Assembly: GCF_009906855.1 (NCBI RefSeq)
Contig: NZ_CP047650.1
Coordinates: 4,712,001-4,776,000 of the forward strand
Direction of reading: 5' to 3'
Origin: Xylophilus rhododendri
GTDB lineage: Bacteria > Pseudomonadota > Gammaproteobacteria > Burkholderiales > Burkholderiaceae_C
Length of the DNA: 64,000 nucleotides
The translations under genes were made by a program, and so were the position numbers. Below, in pieces: positions 32,538 through 41,843 of this stretch. Position 1 is the first letter of the stretch; each line of letters opens with the position of its first letter. The notes below the pieces were generated by a model. That model saw only the letters and a program-made list of their open reading frames with translations, made no database searches and was not told where the DNA came from.

Positions 32538-34210
32538 GCGGCGGCGGCCACCGCCTCGGCGGGGGTCTCGGGCCGATCGGCGTTCAGGCTCCAGCTGCGG
32601 CCGGGCACGGCGCCCAGCAGGCTTTTGGTGTAGGCATGCTGGGGCGCGGCGAACAGCGCGGCAGTGCGGCCCTGTTCCACGATGCGGCCCTGGTGCATCA
32701 CCGCCAGGCTGTCGCAGAGCTGGGCGGCCACCCGCAGGTCATGGGTGACGAAGAGCATGGCCACCCCGCGGCTCTCGCGGATCTCGGCCAGCAGCTCCAG
32801 GATCTTCTTCTGCACCGACACGTCCAGCGCCGAGACCGGCTCGTCGGCCACGATCACCGCGGGTTTCATCGCCAGCGCGCGGGCGATGCCGATGCGCTGG
32901 CGCTGGCCGCCGGAGAACTCGTGCGGGAAACGCCCGGCGGCCGAGGGGTCGAGCTGCACCACGGCCAGCAGCTCGGCCGCCTCGCGCAGCGCCTGCTGGC
33001 GCGGCACGCCGTTGGCGATCGGCCCCTGCGCGATCAGCTCGGCCACCGGCAGGCGGGGGTTGAGCGAGGCATAGGGGTCCTGGAAGATCATCTGGATGCG
33101 GCTGCGCAGCGGCCGCAGCTGGCGCCGGCCGAGCTGCGCGAGTTCGCGGCCTTCGAGCACGATGCTGCCGCTGTCGGCATCCACCAGGCGGGTGATGCAG
33201 CGCGCCAGCGTCGATTTGCCGGAGCCGGATTCGCCGACCAGGCCGAGGATCTCGCCCTTCTTCAGCTGCAGGTCCACCGAGGCCAGCGCGGGTTTGATGG
33301 CCCTGGCCTTGCCCAGTCCGAACCAGCTGCCGCTCTTTCCGTAGGTCTTGTCCAGGCCCTTGACTTCCAGCACCACCGCCTGCGTGTTGTCGGGCCGGGG
33401 CACGGCCTTGTGCATGCTGGGCACGGCGGCGATCAGCGCGCGGGTGTAGGGGTGTTGGGGATCGCGCAGCACCTGCTCGGCGGTGCCGATCTCGACCAGC
33501 CTGCCGGACTGCATCACGGCGACCCGGTCGGCGATCTCGGCCACCACGCCGAAGTCGTGGGTGATGAAGAGCACGCCGGTCTGGCGCTTCTTCTGCAGGG
33601 CCTTGATCAGCACCAGGATCTGCGCCTGGGTGGTCACGTCCAGCGCGGTGGTGGGCTCGTCGGCGATCAGGATGCGCGGCTCCAGGATCAGCGCCATCAC
33701 GATCATGGCGCGCTGGCGCTGGCCGCCGGAGAGCTGGTGCGGATAGGAGCCGAGGATGCGCGCGGCGTCGGGCAGGCCCACTTCCAGCATCAGGGCACTC
33801 ATCTTCTCCAGGCTCTGCTGCTTCGTCAGCTGCACATGGGTGGCGAGGGTCTCCTCGATCTGCTGGCCGATGGTCATCAGCGGATTGAGCGCGGTCATAG
33901 GCTCCTGGAACACCATGCCGATGCCGTTGCCGCGGATGGCGCGCAGGCGTTCGGGCGAAACGCGCACCAGGTCCTCGCCCTCGAAACGGATGCTGCCGGC
34001 GGCGATGCGTACATGCGGCGCGGCCAGCAGGCCCATGACGGACTTGGCCATCATCGACTTGCCCGAGCCCGATTCGCCGACCACGCACAGCACCTCGTCG
34101 GCCTGCAGCTGCAGGCTGAGGTCCTCCACGGCGGTGCGCCGGTCGGCCCAGGCGGGCAGGGCCACGCTCAGGCCCTCGATGGACAGCAGGGGAGTGGCGT
34201 CTGTGTTCAT
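32534..34210 (-). CDS. peptide/nickel-type ABC transporter, fused double ATPase (DppD-DppF-like)
   Basis: A 558-aa protein with two complete ATPase domains. The first has Walker A GESGSGKS at 45-52, HQLSGGQRQRAM at 158-169 and ILIADEPTTALD. The second has GESGSGKS at 326-333, HEFSGGQRQRIG and VIVADEPVSALD. Each ends with the oligopeptide-transporter tail (HPYTRALI, HAYTKSLL). It energises import of a peptide-like substrate through the two permeases encoded just upstream. It overlaps the DppC-like gene by 4 nt. Confidence 0.93.
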   Translation of the reverse strand: MNTDATPLLSIEGLSVALPAWADRRTAVEDLSLQLQADEVLCVVGESGSGKSMMAKSVMGLLAAPHVRIAAGSIRFEGEDLVRVSPERLRAIRGNGIGMVFQEPMTALNPLMTIGQQIEETLATHVQLTKQQSLEKMSALMLEVGLPDAARILGSYPHQLSGGQRQRAMIVMALILEPRILIADEPTTALDVTTQAQILVLIKALQKKRQTGVLFITHDFGVVAEIADRVAVMQSGRLVEIGTAEQVLRDPQHPYTRALIAAVPSMHKAVPRPDNTQAVVLEVKGLDKTYGKSGSWFGLGKARAIKPALASVDLQLKKGEILGLVGESGSGKSTLARCITRLVDADSGSIVLEGRELAQLGRRQLRPLRSRIQMIFQDPYASLNPRLPVAELIAQGPIANGVPRQQALREAAELLAVVQLDPSAAGRFPHEFSGGQRQRIGIARALAMKPAVIVADEPVSALDVSVQKKILELLAEIRESRGVAMLFVTHDLRVAAQLCDSLAVMHQGRIVEQGRTAALFAAPQHAYTKSLLGAVPGRSWSLNADRPETPAEAVAAAA

Positions 34211-35037
34211 AGGGTCCTCAGCCGCGGGTTCAGCGCATCGTTGATGCCCTCGCCCACCAGGTTGATGCTCAGCACGGTCAGCAGGATGGCGATGCCCGGG
34301 ATGGCGCACAGCCACCAGGCGTCCTGCAGGAAGCTGCGGCCGGCGCCGATCATGAAGCCCCAGCTGATCGCATTGGGGTCGCCCAGGCCCAGGAAGGAGA
34401 GCGCGGCCTCGGTCAGGATGGCGGTGGCGATCATCAGCGAGCCGGCCACGATCACCGGCGAGAAGGTGTTGGGCAGGATCTGGCGGAAGATGATCTGCGA
34501 GTCGCTCATGCCCAGGCAGATGCAGGCCTGCACGAAATCGCGCTCGCGCAGGGCGATCACCTCGGCCCGCACCAGGCGCACGATGGGCGGCCAGCTGATC
34601 ACCGCGATCGAGATGACGATGCTGCGCAGCGAGGGCGAGAGCACGGCCACCAGCACGATGGCGAAGAGGAAGGTGGGAATCGTCTGGAAGAACTCGGTCA
34701 GGCGCATCAGCAGGTTGTCCACCCGGCCGCCGTAGAAGCCGGCGATGGCGCCTATGGTCACGCCCACCGCCATGGCGACGGCGGTGGCGACGAGGCCCAC
34801 CATCAGCGAGGTGCGCCCGCCGTGCGCCAGGCCGGCGGCGATGTCGCGGCCCAGCGAGTCGGTGCCCAGCAGCCGTTCGCCGAAGGGGCTCATGAAGGGC
34901 TTGCCGACGATCTGCATCGGGTCGCCCGGAAACAGCAGCGGCGCGGCGAGCACCAGCACGCACACCAGCAGCAGGAAGACCAGGCCCCACAGGGCCATGC
35001 GGTTGCGCACGAAGCGGCCGAGGAAGGTACTGTTCAT
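34207..35037 (-). CDS. peptide-type ABC transporter permease (DppC-like)
   Basis: A 276-aa membrane protein with about six helices, an N-terminal FVRNRMALWGLVFLLLV segment typical of OppC/DppC proteins, and the ATPase-coupling EAA loop around EVIALRERDFVQA. It starts 9 nt after the DppB-like gene stop and overlaps the ATPase gene. It forms the heterodimeric channel with the DppB-like protein. Confidence 0.92.
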   Translation of the reverse strand: MNSTFLGRFVRNRMALWGLVFLLLVCVLVLAAPLLFPGDPMQIVGKPFMSPFGERLLGTDSLGRDIAAGLAHGGRTSLMVGLVATAVAMAVGVTIGAIAGFYGGRVDNLLMRLTEFFQTIPTFLFAIVLVAVLSPSLRSIVISIAVISWPPIVRLVRAEVIALRERDFVQACICLGMSDSQIIFRQILPNTFSPVIVAGSLMIATAILTEAALSFLGLGDPNAISWGFMIGAGRSFLQDAWWLCAIPGIAILLTVLSINLVGEGINDALNPRLRTL

Positions 35038-35046
35038 CGATGGACC

Positions 35047-36033
35047 TCAGCCCAGTTTCATGCGGGGATCGATCGCCGAATACAGCAGATCGACCACCAG
35101 GTTGACGACCACCACCAGGCAGGCCGACAGGAAGAAGATGCCCAGCAGCAGGTTGTAGTCCCGCGCGAACAGCGACTGGAAGGCCAGCTGCCCCAGGCCC
35201 GGCCAGGCGAAGACCGATTCGATGACCACCGAGCCGCCCAGCAGCGCGCCCACCTGCACGCCGGCCATGGTGAGCACCGGCAGCAGGGCGTTGCGCAGGA
35301 TGTGGCGTCGCGTGATGACAGCTTCGGCCAGGCCCTTGGCGCGGGCGGTCAGCACATAGTCCTGGCCGCGCTGGTCGAGCATGGAGGAGCGCATCATGCG
35401 GGTGTAGACCGCCATGTTGAACAACGACAGCGTGAGCACCGGCAGCACCAGGTGCCAGGCGATGTCCAGCACCCGGGCCCAGCCGGTGTTGAAGGCCACC
35501 ACGTCCTCCATGCCGGAGGTGGGCAGCCAGCCCAGCTTCACCGAGAAGACCAGGATCAGCATGATGCCCATCCAGAACAGCGGCGTGGCGTAGGTGACCA
35601 CGGCCAGCACCGAGATCAGCCGGTCGCGCCAGCCGTTGAGCGCGGTGGCCGCGGCGATGCCCAGCAGCACGCCGCCGCAGATCGAGAAGACGAAGGCCAG
35701 GCCCATCAGCAGGAGCGTCGGGCCCATGCGGTCGAGGATCAGCGCCAGCACCGTCTCGCCGTGGCGGTAGGAGTAGCCCAGGTCCAGGGTGAGCATGTTG
35801 CGCAGGTAGCGCAGCAGCTGCAGGTACATGGGCTGGTCCAGGCCGAACTGGGCGCGCAGCTGGGCCAGGTACTCCGGCGGCGCGCCGCCCGATTCGCCGG
35901 CCAGCACCGTGGCCGCGTCGCCCGGCGCCAGGTGCACCAGCAGGAAGTTCAGCACCGCGATGCCGATCAGGATGGGCAGGGCCTGCAGCAGGCGCCGCAG
36001 CACGAAACGCAGGCCGGAGTGGTTGAGTTGCAT
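35047..36033 (-). CDS. peptide-type ABC transporter permease (DppB-like)
   Basis: A 328-aa membrane protein with about six helices. FVLRRLLQALPILIGIAVLNFLL is the standard OppB/DppB first helix (split FVLRRLLQAL and PILIGIAVLNFLL), followed by the long periplasmic loop with LAPGDAA, and the coupling segment YVLTARAKGLAEAVITRRH near the ATPase contact. It is encoded 19 nt after the substrate-binding protein gene in one transcription unit. Confidence 0.92.
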   Translation of the reverse strand: MQLNHSGLRFVLRRLLQALPILIGIAVLNFLLVHLAPGDAATVLAGESGGAPPEYLAQLRAQFGLDQPMYLQLLRYLRNMLTLDLGYSYRHGETVLALILDRMGPTLLLMGLAFVFSICGGVLLGIAAATALNGWRDRLISVLAVVTYATPLFWMGIMLILVFSVKLGWLPTSGMEDVVAFNTGWARVLDIAWHLVLPVLTLSLFNMAVYTRMMRSSMLDQRGQDYVLTARAKGLAEAVITRRHILRNALLPVLTMAGVQVGALLGGSVVIESVFAWPGLGQLAFQSLFARDYNLLLGIFFLSACLVVVVNLVVDLLYSAIDPRMKLG

Positions 36034-36052
36034 GGGCGCCGTCCTGCCTGGC

Positions 36053-37660
36053 TTACTGGTCGAGCCAGGTGGAGTAGAAGCTGCCCTGCAGGCCCTGCGG
36101 CGAGGTGATCATGTTCTTGAACTTCTTGCTGTAGGCGGTGGGGAACTGGGTCTCCACGTACCAGGCGGCGGGCGCGGCCTCGGCGGTGAGCTGCTGCAGC
36201 TCCTTGTAGAGCGCGCCGCGCTTGGCGGGGTCGAGCTCGCGGGCGGCGGCGTCCATCAGCTCGTCGGTGCGAGGGGTGCTCCACTGCGAGTTGTTGGTGA
36301 ACACCGCGCCCTGCTTGATGTAGACCGAATGCAGCGCGCGGTAGGCGCCCAGCACCGGGTCGGCCAGGTTGGCCAGGCCCACCTCGGTCATGTCGAAGTC
36401 GTACTGGGTGAACACCCGGTTGAGCCAGGTGGCCACGTCTTCCGAGCGGATGTTGACCTTGATGCCGATGCGCGCCAGGTTCTGCTGCACCACCTCGGCC
36501 GAGCGCTGGTAGTACTCGCCGTAGGCGGCGGTGGTGTCCAGCGTGGTCTCGAAGCGGATGCCGTTGTCCTTCTTCGGCAGGCCGGCCTCGTCGAGCAGCT
36601 TGTTGGCGATGGCCAGGTTGTCCGGCACCGCGTAGTTCTTCACCTGGTTGGTGTAGAAGCCGGCCGGCGCGAAGTTGGAACTGATCTGGCCGGTGGCCGC
36701 CTTGGCATAGCCGAAGTAGACGTTGTCGACGATGAACTGGCGGTCGATGGCGTAGGAGATGGCCTGGCGCACCTTCACGTTGTCGAAGGGCTTGCGTTTG
36801 GTGTTGAAGGTGATGGACTCGATGATGGAGAACATCTCGTAGCCCTTGGTCGTCACCTCGATGTTGGGGTTGCCGGCCAGGCGCTTGGCCTGGGCGAAGG
36901 GCACGGTGCCGTAGCCGGCCAGGTGGGCCTCGCCCTTTTCCAGCAGGGCGGTGCGGGTGGAGGCGTCGGGGATGAAACGCACCACCACGCGGTCGAGGTA
37001 GGGCATGCCGGGGCGCCAGTAGTCGGGGTTGCGGTCCAGGCGGATGAATTCGCCCTTGCGCCATTCCACCAGCTTGAAGGGGCCGGTGCCGATCGGCTTG
37101 TTGGCGTTGGGATGGTTGCGGATGTCGCCGGTGCCGAAGACGTGCTTGGGGATGATGGGCGCATCGGCGCCGGCCAGGGCCATCACGATGTAGGGAGCCG
37201 GGTTGCTCAGCTTGAAGACGGCGGTGTAGTCGTCGGGTGTCTCCACCGCCTCCAGTTCGCGCAGCGCGCCGATGCCGCGCGGGTGCACCTTCTTGAGCAC
37301 ATCCATGAAGGTGAACTGCACGTCGGCGCTGGTGAAGGGCGAGCCGTCGTGGAACTTCACGCCGTGGCGCAGCTTGAAGGTGATGGACTTGCCGTCCGGC
37401 GCCACGGTGAAGGACTCGGCCAGCGAGGGCTGGGGCTTGAGGCTGAAGTCGTATTCGAGCAGCCCGTCGTAGATCTTGCCGGTGACCTGCGGCACGGCGA
37501 AGGAGGTGTTCATGTAGGAGGCCAGGGTCGGCGGCTCGGGCGAGGTCAGCTGGACCAGGGTCCCGCCTCTTTTCTGGGCATACGCAGCGCCCGTCAGACC
37601 CAGGGAGGCGATGACCGCCGTGCCGATGACGGCTCGAAAGGTGGCAAGGATTCGGGGCAT
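36053..37660 (-). CDS. peptide-type ABC transporter substrate-binding protein (DppA/OppA-like, SBP family 5)
   Basis: A 535-aa protein with an N-terminal signal ([19 protein letters not shown]) and the SBP_bac_5 sequence features: [19 protein letters not shown] segment (here [20 protein letters not shown]), [10 protein letters not shown], and FDMTEVG. It captures a peptide or similar amphiphilic ligand in the periplasm and delivers it to the permeases. It is the second gene in the unit after the M20 peptidase, which fits import followed by hydrolysis. Confidence 0.92.
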   Translation of the reverse strand: MPRILATFRAVIGTAVIASLGLTGAAYAQKRGGTLVQLTSPEPPTLASYMNTSFAVPQVTGKIYDGLLEYDFSLKPQPSLAESFTVAPDGKSITFKLRHGVKFHDGSPFTSADVQFTFMDVLKKVHPRGIGALRELEAVETPDDYTAVFKLSNPAPYIVMALAGADAPIIPKHVFGTGDIRNHPNANKPIGTGPFKLVEWRKGEFIRLDRNPDYWRPGMPYLDRVVVRFIPDASTRTALLEKGEAHLAGYGTVPFAQAKRLAGNPNIEVTTKGYEMFSIIESITFNTKRKPFDNVKVRQAISYAIDRQFIVDNVYFGYAKAATGQISSNFAPAGFYTNQVKNYAVPDNLAIANKLLDEAGLPKKDNGIRFETTLDTTAAYGEYYQRSAEVVQQNLARIGIKVNIRSEDVATWLNRVFTQYDFDMTEVGLANLADPVLGAYRALHSVYIKQGAVFTNNSQWSTPRTDELMDAAARELDPAKRGALYKELQQLTAEAAPAAWYVETQFPTAYSKKFKNMITSPQGLQGSFYSTWLDQ

Positions 37661-37723
37661 GGTTTCTCTATCTGTCGGTGGACTTGGGAAAGCGGATGGA
37701 AAGAGGCGGGAGGGAGCTTGGGC

Positions 37724-38914
37724 TCAGGGCTGCACGGCGAGCCCTCCGTCCCGGGTGGCGCTGGCGAGCGCGGGGTGCAGCGCCAGCACCGACAGCGCCA
37801 CCGCCTGGGCGCGCGGCACCAGGGTGCTGATGTCGCAATACTCCTTGACCGTGTGCGGATGCGCGCCCACCGGGCCGGTGCCGCACAGCGTGGGCACGCC
37901 GCGGCTGGCGGTCAGGCCGCTGTCGGCGCAGCCGCCGGAGAACTCGCCCTTGACGTCGAAGCCCAGCTGCCGGGCGCTGCTGCGGTAGATGTCCAGCATC
38001 TTCTGGCTGGCGCCGGAATCGGCCATGGCCAGGAAACGCCCCACGTGCGAGATGTGGCCGCAGGTGTAGCGCACCGACTCTTCCTTCACGATGGAATCGA
38101 TGGTGCGGTAGAGCGCATCGGCATCGGTGTCGGCGGTGAACCGCACATCGACCTGGGCGAAGGCGCTGTCGGCCACGGTGTTGACCGTGCTGCCGCCGCG
38201 CACCGTGCCGACGTTGGTGGTGATGCCGCTGTCGTAGTCGGTGAGGGCGTGCAGGGCCAGCGTCTTGGCGGCCAGCGCGCCGATGGCGCTGGCGCCGGCC
38301 GCATGGTTGCCGCCGGCATGCGCGGCCACGCCGGAGACCTCGAAGTCGATGAAGAAGGCGCCCTTGCGGCCGGTGACCACATTGCCGTTGGGCCGTCCGG
38401 GCTCGGCGTTGAAGACGGCGGCCGCGCCCTCGGACGCGGCCAGGATCCATTCGCGCGAGGCGGGCGAGGCGATCTCCTCGTCGCAGCTGTAGAACAGGCG
38501 CAGCGGCACCCGGCCCACGCCGATCACCTCGGCGAAGGCCTTGGCGATGAAGGTGTTCATCACCAGGCCGGACTTCATGTCGGCCACGCCCGGGCCGTAG
38601 GCCAGGTTGCCCTCCACCCGGTAGGGGCGGGCGGCGGCGGTGCCGGCGGGAAACACCGTGTCCATATGGCCCATCAGCAGCACCGGCGCCGGGCCGCCGG
38701 GCGCCAGCTCGGCGCGCAGGCAGCTGCCGTAGCCGGGGCAGGGGATGGTCTGCACCTCGATGCCGGAGGCTTCGAGGCTCTGGCGGATCAGCCCGGCCAC
38801 CCGGTCGATGCCGGCCACGTGGCGGCTGCCGCTGTCGGTATCGACCAGCTGCTGCAGCAGCTGGCGCATCGCGCCATCGTGCCGGCTCAGCCAATCCAGG
38901 ATCTCTGCTTGCAT
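37724..38914 (-). CDS. M20 family metallopeptidase (carboxypeptidase G2-like)
   Basis: A 396-aa cytoplasmic protein. LMGHMDTVFPAG holds the first zinc histidine and the catalytic Asp, YGPGVADMKSG the bridging Asp, CDEEIASPASR the general base and a zinc Glu, and GPVGAHPHT the last zinc histidine. The central GVAAHAGGNHAAGAS belongs to the dimerisation lid. It removes an amino acid from a peptide or folate-like amide. The ATG at 38914 has AGAGGAACCCC before it. It heads the operon with the peptide transporter; the divergent RpiR gene and two palindromes in the gap indicate local control. Confidence 0.9.
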   Translation of the reverse strand: MQAEILDWLSRHDGAMRQLLQQLVDTDSGSRHVAGIDRVAGLIRQSLEASGIEVQTIPCPGYGSCLRAELAPGGPAPVLLMGHMDTVFPAGTAAARPYRVEGNLAYGPGVADMKSGLVMNTFIAKAFAEVIGVGRVPLRLFYSCDEEIASPASREWILAASEGAAAVFNAEPGRPNGNVVTGRKGAFFIDFEVSGVAAHAGGNHAAGASAIGALAAKTLALHALTDYDSGITTNVGTVRGGSTVNTVADSAFAQVDVRFTADTDADALYRTIDSIVKEESVRYTCGHISHVGRFLAMADSGASQKMLDIYRSSARQLGFDVKGEFSGGCADSGLTASRGVPTLCGTGPVGAHPHTVKEYCDISTLVPRAQAVALSVLALHPALASATRDGGLAVQP

Positions 38915-38965
38915 GGGGTTCCTCTGTCTGCTGGTGCGGGCCAGTGAATCAAATATCGGGCTGCA

Positions 38966-38983
38966 ATGCAATGGGGCTTGCAT
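38966..38983. promoter_or_regulatory. palindromic operator A between M20 and RpiR genes
   Basis: ATGCAA-TGGGGC-TTGCAT, perfect 6-bp arms. It lies 52 nt before the M20 start and is almost repeated 31 bp to the right, which is close to three helical turns. Confidence 0.6.
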
Positions 38984-38996
38984 GTGCATTTTTGTG

Positions 38997-39014
38997 GTGC
39001 AATGAGCTTTGCAT
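38997..39014. promoter_or_regulatory. palindromic operator B between M20 and RpiR genes
   Basis: GTGCAA-TGAGCT-TTGCAT, five of six arm positions paired, same spacing and core as operator A. It sits 58 nt before the RpiR start. The pair suggests two dimers binding on one DNA face. Confidence 0.58.
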
Positions 39015-39071
39015 GAATGGTGTCAAAGCACAATCCGTTCCAGCGCCGCCCAACACCTTCCACCAGATGCC

Positions 39072-39932
39072 ATGAACCTTTTGGACAAGATCGCCAGCGC
39101 CGGCCTGCGCCTCACGCCGGGCGAGAGCGCGCTGGTCGACTACCTCGCCAGCCACTATCCGCAGGGCGTGCTGGAATCGGCCACGGCGATCGCCGCGCAC
39201 ACCGGCATCAGCGCCTCGACGGTGGTGCGTTTCTTCAGCAAGCTGGGCTATCCGAGTTTTCCGGAGGTGCAGCGCGAGATCCGCGAGGAGGTGTCGGCGC
39301 GGCTGGCATCGCCCGCCAACCGGGCCGAGGCGGTGATGTCCACCGGCCAGCCGATGAAGGCCGCGCTGGAGGGCGCCTACAGCCACGACCGCAACAACCT
39401 GGCCGCCACCTACGAGCAGCTGGACGTGCGGGCCTTCGAGGCCGCGGTGCAGATGCTGACCCGGCGTGGTGCGCGGGTCTCGCTGCTGGCCTCCAAGAAC
39501 AGCGCCGCGGTGGCGCTGTACCTGGCGACGCATCTCAATATGTGCCTGCCGCACGTGCGCCTGCTGGACGGCGGTCCGATGGTGCTGGCCGACCAGCTGA
39601 TCTGGGCCGGGCCGGACGATGTGCTGCTGGCGATCTCGATCCGGCGTTATTCGCGCTCCATCCTCACCGCGGCGAAACACGTGAAGGCCCGGGGCGGCAA
39701 GGTGGTGGCGCTGACCGACAGCCCGCTCGCCCCGGTGGCCGCGCTGGCCGACGAGTACCTGACCTTCCGCACCGCCAACGCCTCGCCCTTCGACAGCTAC
39801 ACGGCGGCGATCTTCCTGGGCAACGCCCTGGTGTCGGCGGTGGCCGCCCGGCGCGGCAAGGAGGTGCGCCAGGCGCTGGACCGCGGGGAGGGGCTCTGGA
39901 CGGAGTTCGGGGTGTTCACCGCCAAGAGCTGA
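39072..39932 (+). CDS. RpiR-family transcriptional regulator
   Basis: A 286-aa protein. The N-terminal RpiR helix-turn-helix (ATAIAAHTGISASTVVRFFSKLGYPSF, in parts ATAIAAHTGIS and ASTVVRFFSKLGYPSF) is followed by a sugar-isomerase (SIS) domain from about 115 (RVSLLASKNSAAVALYLAT, ISIRRYSRS, VALTDSPLAPVA). SIS domains normally sense phosphosugars; here the regulated genes are a peptidase and transporter, so the ligand may be different. It is divergent from the M20-ABC operon with two palindromes between them. The ATG at 39072 gives the normal family length. Confidence 0.88.
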   Translation: MNLLDKIASAGLRLTPGESALVDYLASHYPQGVLESATAIAAHTGISASTVVRFFSKLGYPSFPEVQREIREEVSARLASPANRAEAVMSTGQPMKAALEGAYSHDRNNLAATYEQLDVRAFEAAVQMLTRRGARVSLLASKNSAAVALYLATHLNMCLPHVRLLDGGPMVLADQLIWAGPDDVLLAISIRRYSRSILTAAKHVKARGGKVVALTDSPLAPVAALADEYLTFRTANASPFDSYTAAIFLGNALVSAVAARRGKEVRQALDRGEGLWTEFGVFTAKS

Positions 39933-39945
39933 GGATCCCTGGCGC

Positions 39946-41112
39946 TCAGTTCGCCAGCGCGCGCATCTCGGCGATCAGGTCCGACTTGCCCTCGAAGCCG
40001 ATGCCCGGCAGCGGCGGCAGGGTGACGTAGCCGTCCTGCACCCGCACCCCATCCGGGAAGCCGCCGTAGGGCTGGAACAGGTCCGGATAACTCTCGTTGC
40101 CGCCCAGCCCCAGGCCGGCCGCGATGGCCAGCGACATCTGGTGGCCGCCGTGCGGTATGCAGCGGCTGGGCGACCAGCCGTGTTCCTTCAGCATCTCCAG
40201 CGTGCGCAGGTATTCGACCAGGCCGTAGCTGAGCGCGCAGTCGAACTGCAGCCAGTCGCGGTCCGGCCGCATGCCGCCGTGGCGGATCAGGTTGCGGGCG
40301 TCCTGCATGGAGAACAGGTTCTCGCCGGTGGCCAGCGCGCCCTGGTAGGCCTCGCCGAGCCGGGCCTGCAGTTCGTAGTCCAGCGGATCGCCGGCCTCCT
40401 CGTACCAGAAGAGCGGGTATTGCGACAGGGCGCGGCCGTAATCGAGGGCGGTCTTCAGGTCGAAGCGGCCGTTGGCGTCCACCGCCAGCTGCTGGCCGGG
40501 GCCGAGGATCTTCAGCACCGATTCGATGCGCTCGCAGTCCTCGGCCAGCGAGGCGCCGCCGATCTTCATCTTGACGACCGAGTAGCCGCGGGCGAGGTAG
40601 CTCTCCATCTCCTTCCTCAGGCCGTCCAGGCCCTTGCCGGGGTAGTAGTAGCCGCCGGCCGCGTAGACGAACACCCGCGGGTCGGGCGTGCCGCTGCCGT
40701 AGCGTTCGGCCAGCAACTGGTGGAGGGGCTTTTCGGCGATCTTGGCGACGGCGTCCCAGACCGCCATGTCGATGGTGCCGACGGCGACAGAACGCTCGCC
40801 GTGGCCGCCGGGCTTCTCGTTGATCATCAGGCGTGACCAGATCTTGTGCGGGTCGAGGTTCTCGCCGCTGTCGTCCACCATCGAGGGGGTGTCGGCCTCC
40901 AGCAGGCGCGGCAGGAAACGGTCGCGTATCAGCCCGCCCTGGCCGTAGCGGCCGTTGGAGTTGAAGCCGTAGCCGATCACCGGCCTGCCTTCGCGGATCA
41001 CGTCGGTGACGACGGCGACCAGGCTCAGGGTCATCTTGGAGAAATCGATATAGGCGTTGCGGATGTCCGACTTGATCGGGCGGGTGGATTCGCGGATGTC
41101 AACGATCTTCAT
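39946..41112 (-). CDS. tarD: D(-)-tartrate dehydratase (enolase superfamily)
   Basis: A 388-aa protein that matches the characterised D(-)-tartrate dehydratase type closely in remembered segments: RNAYIDFSKMT, GYGFNSNGRYGQGGLIRDRF, GGHGERSVAVGTIDMAVWDA and PSRCIPHGGHQMSL. Catalytic set: KMK with K183, metal ligands D212, E238 and E264, and H321. It converts D-tartrate to oxaloacetate with Mg2+. It ends 13 nt from the convergent RpiR gene and is the last gene of a minus-strand cluster with an SDR enzyme, a Bug receptor and a DHDPS-family protein. Confidence 0.9.
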   Translation of the reverse strand: MKIVDIRESTRPIKSDIRNAYIDFSKMTLSLVAVVTDVIREGRPVIGYGFNSNGRYGQGGLIRDRFLPRLLEADTPSMVDDSGENLDPHKIWSRLMINEKPGGHGERSVAVGTIDMAVWDAVAKIAEKPLHQLLAERYGSGTPDPRVFVYAAGGYYYPGKGLDGLRKEMESYLARGYSVVKMKIGGASLAEDCERIESVLKILGPGQQLAVDANGRFDLKTALDYGRALSQYPLFWYEEAGDPLDYELQARLGEAYQGALATGENLFSMQDARNLIRHGGMRPDRDWLQFDCALSYGLVEYLRTLEMLKEHGWSPSRCIPHGGHQMSLAIAAGLGLGGNESYPDLFQPYGGFPDGVRVQDGYVTLPPLPGIGFEGKSDLIAEMRALAN

Positions 41113-41144
41113 GGCATGGGGTTCCGAGGGGGAAAGCAGGCGTT

Positions 41145-41843
41145 CTAGGAGGCGAGCGAGGAGCCGCCGCAGATGGCGATGTCCTGCCCGGTGATGGCGG
41201 CTGCCGCGGGCGACAGCAGGAAGGCGGTGAGCGCGGCGATCTCGGCGGGCTCGATCAGCCGGCCGATGGGCGGCAGGCGCGGAGCGCTGGCGGCGCGCGC
41301 CGGGTCCTGCAGCATGGCGGTGGCCGTGGCGGCGGGGGAGACGACGTTGATCGTCACGCCGCGTGCCGCCACCTCCACCGCCCAGCTGCGCGCCAGGGCG
41401 ATGACGGCGGCCTTGGTGGCGGCGTACTGGCCGCGGCCGGGCATGCCCTGCGCGACCCGGCTGCCGATGAAGACCACCCGGCCGCCGCCGCGCGCCGCCA
41501 TGGCCGGCACCAGCGCATCGGCCAAGCGGGCGGCGGCATCCACATGCAGGCGCCACATCAGCTCGCCGCCGCCGTGGTCCAGCGTGCCCAGCGGGCCGAC
41601 CCGCAGCACACCGGCCGCATGCACCAGGGCATCGACCGGGCCGAGGCTGGCGCAGGCGCTGGCGATCTGCTCGCCCCGCGACAGGTCGACCGGGATCGCC
41701 GTGAAGGCCGCATGCGTGATGGCCGGCGCGGCCAGGTCCAGCCCGCTGACGCGCCAGCCCTGGGCCAGCAGGTGTTCGGCGATGGCCCGGCCTATGCCCG
41801 AGCTGCTGCCGCTGACGGCCGCATGGCGCGCCTCATTCGACAC
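41145..41843 (-). CDS. short-chain dehydrogenase/reductase (SDR)
   Basis: A 232-aa Rossmann protein: cofactor loop SGSSSGIGRAIAEHL near residues 11-25, VHAAGVL replacing NNAG, catalytic S in FIGSRVA, and YAATKAAV (YxxxK) followed by INVVSPAATAT. It starts at a GTG that overlaps the Bug gene stop by 11 nt. In the tartrate cluster it may oxidise or reduce a hydroxy-acid intermediate; the substrate is not known. Confidence 0.87.
   Translation of the reverse strand: MSNEARHAAVSGSSSGIGRAIAEHLLAQGWRVSGLDLAAPAITHAAFTAIPVDLSRGEQIASACASLGPVDALVHAAGVLRVGPLGTLDHGGGELMWRLHVDAAARLADALVPAMAARGGGRVVFIGSRVAQGMPGRGQYAATKAAVIALARSWAVEVAARGVTINVVSPAATATAMLQDPARAASAPRLPPIGRLIEPAEIAALTAFLLSPAAAAITGQDIAICGGSSLAS

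Noticed and set aside
35828..38947. A 1039-codon open frame on the plus strand
   Set aside because: It is antisense to the substrate-binding protein and M20 genes, which have clear domains; the protein is His/Gly/Val-rich and has no motif. Long shadows are usual at this GC content.
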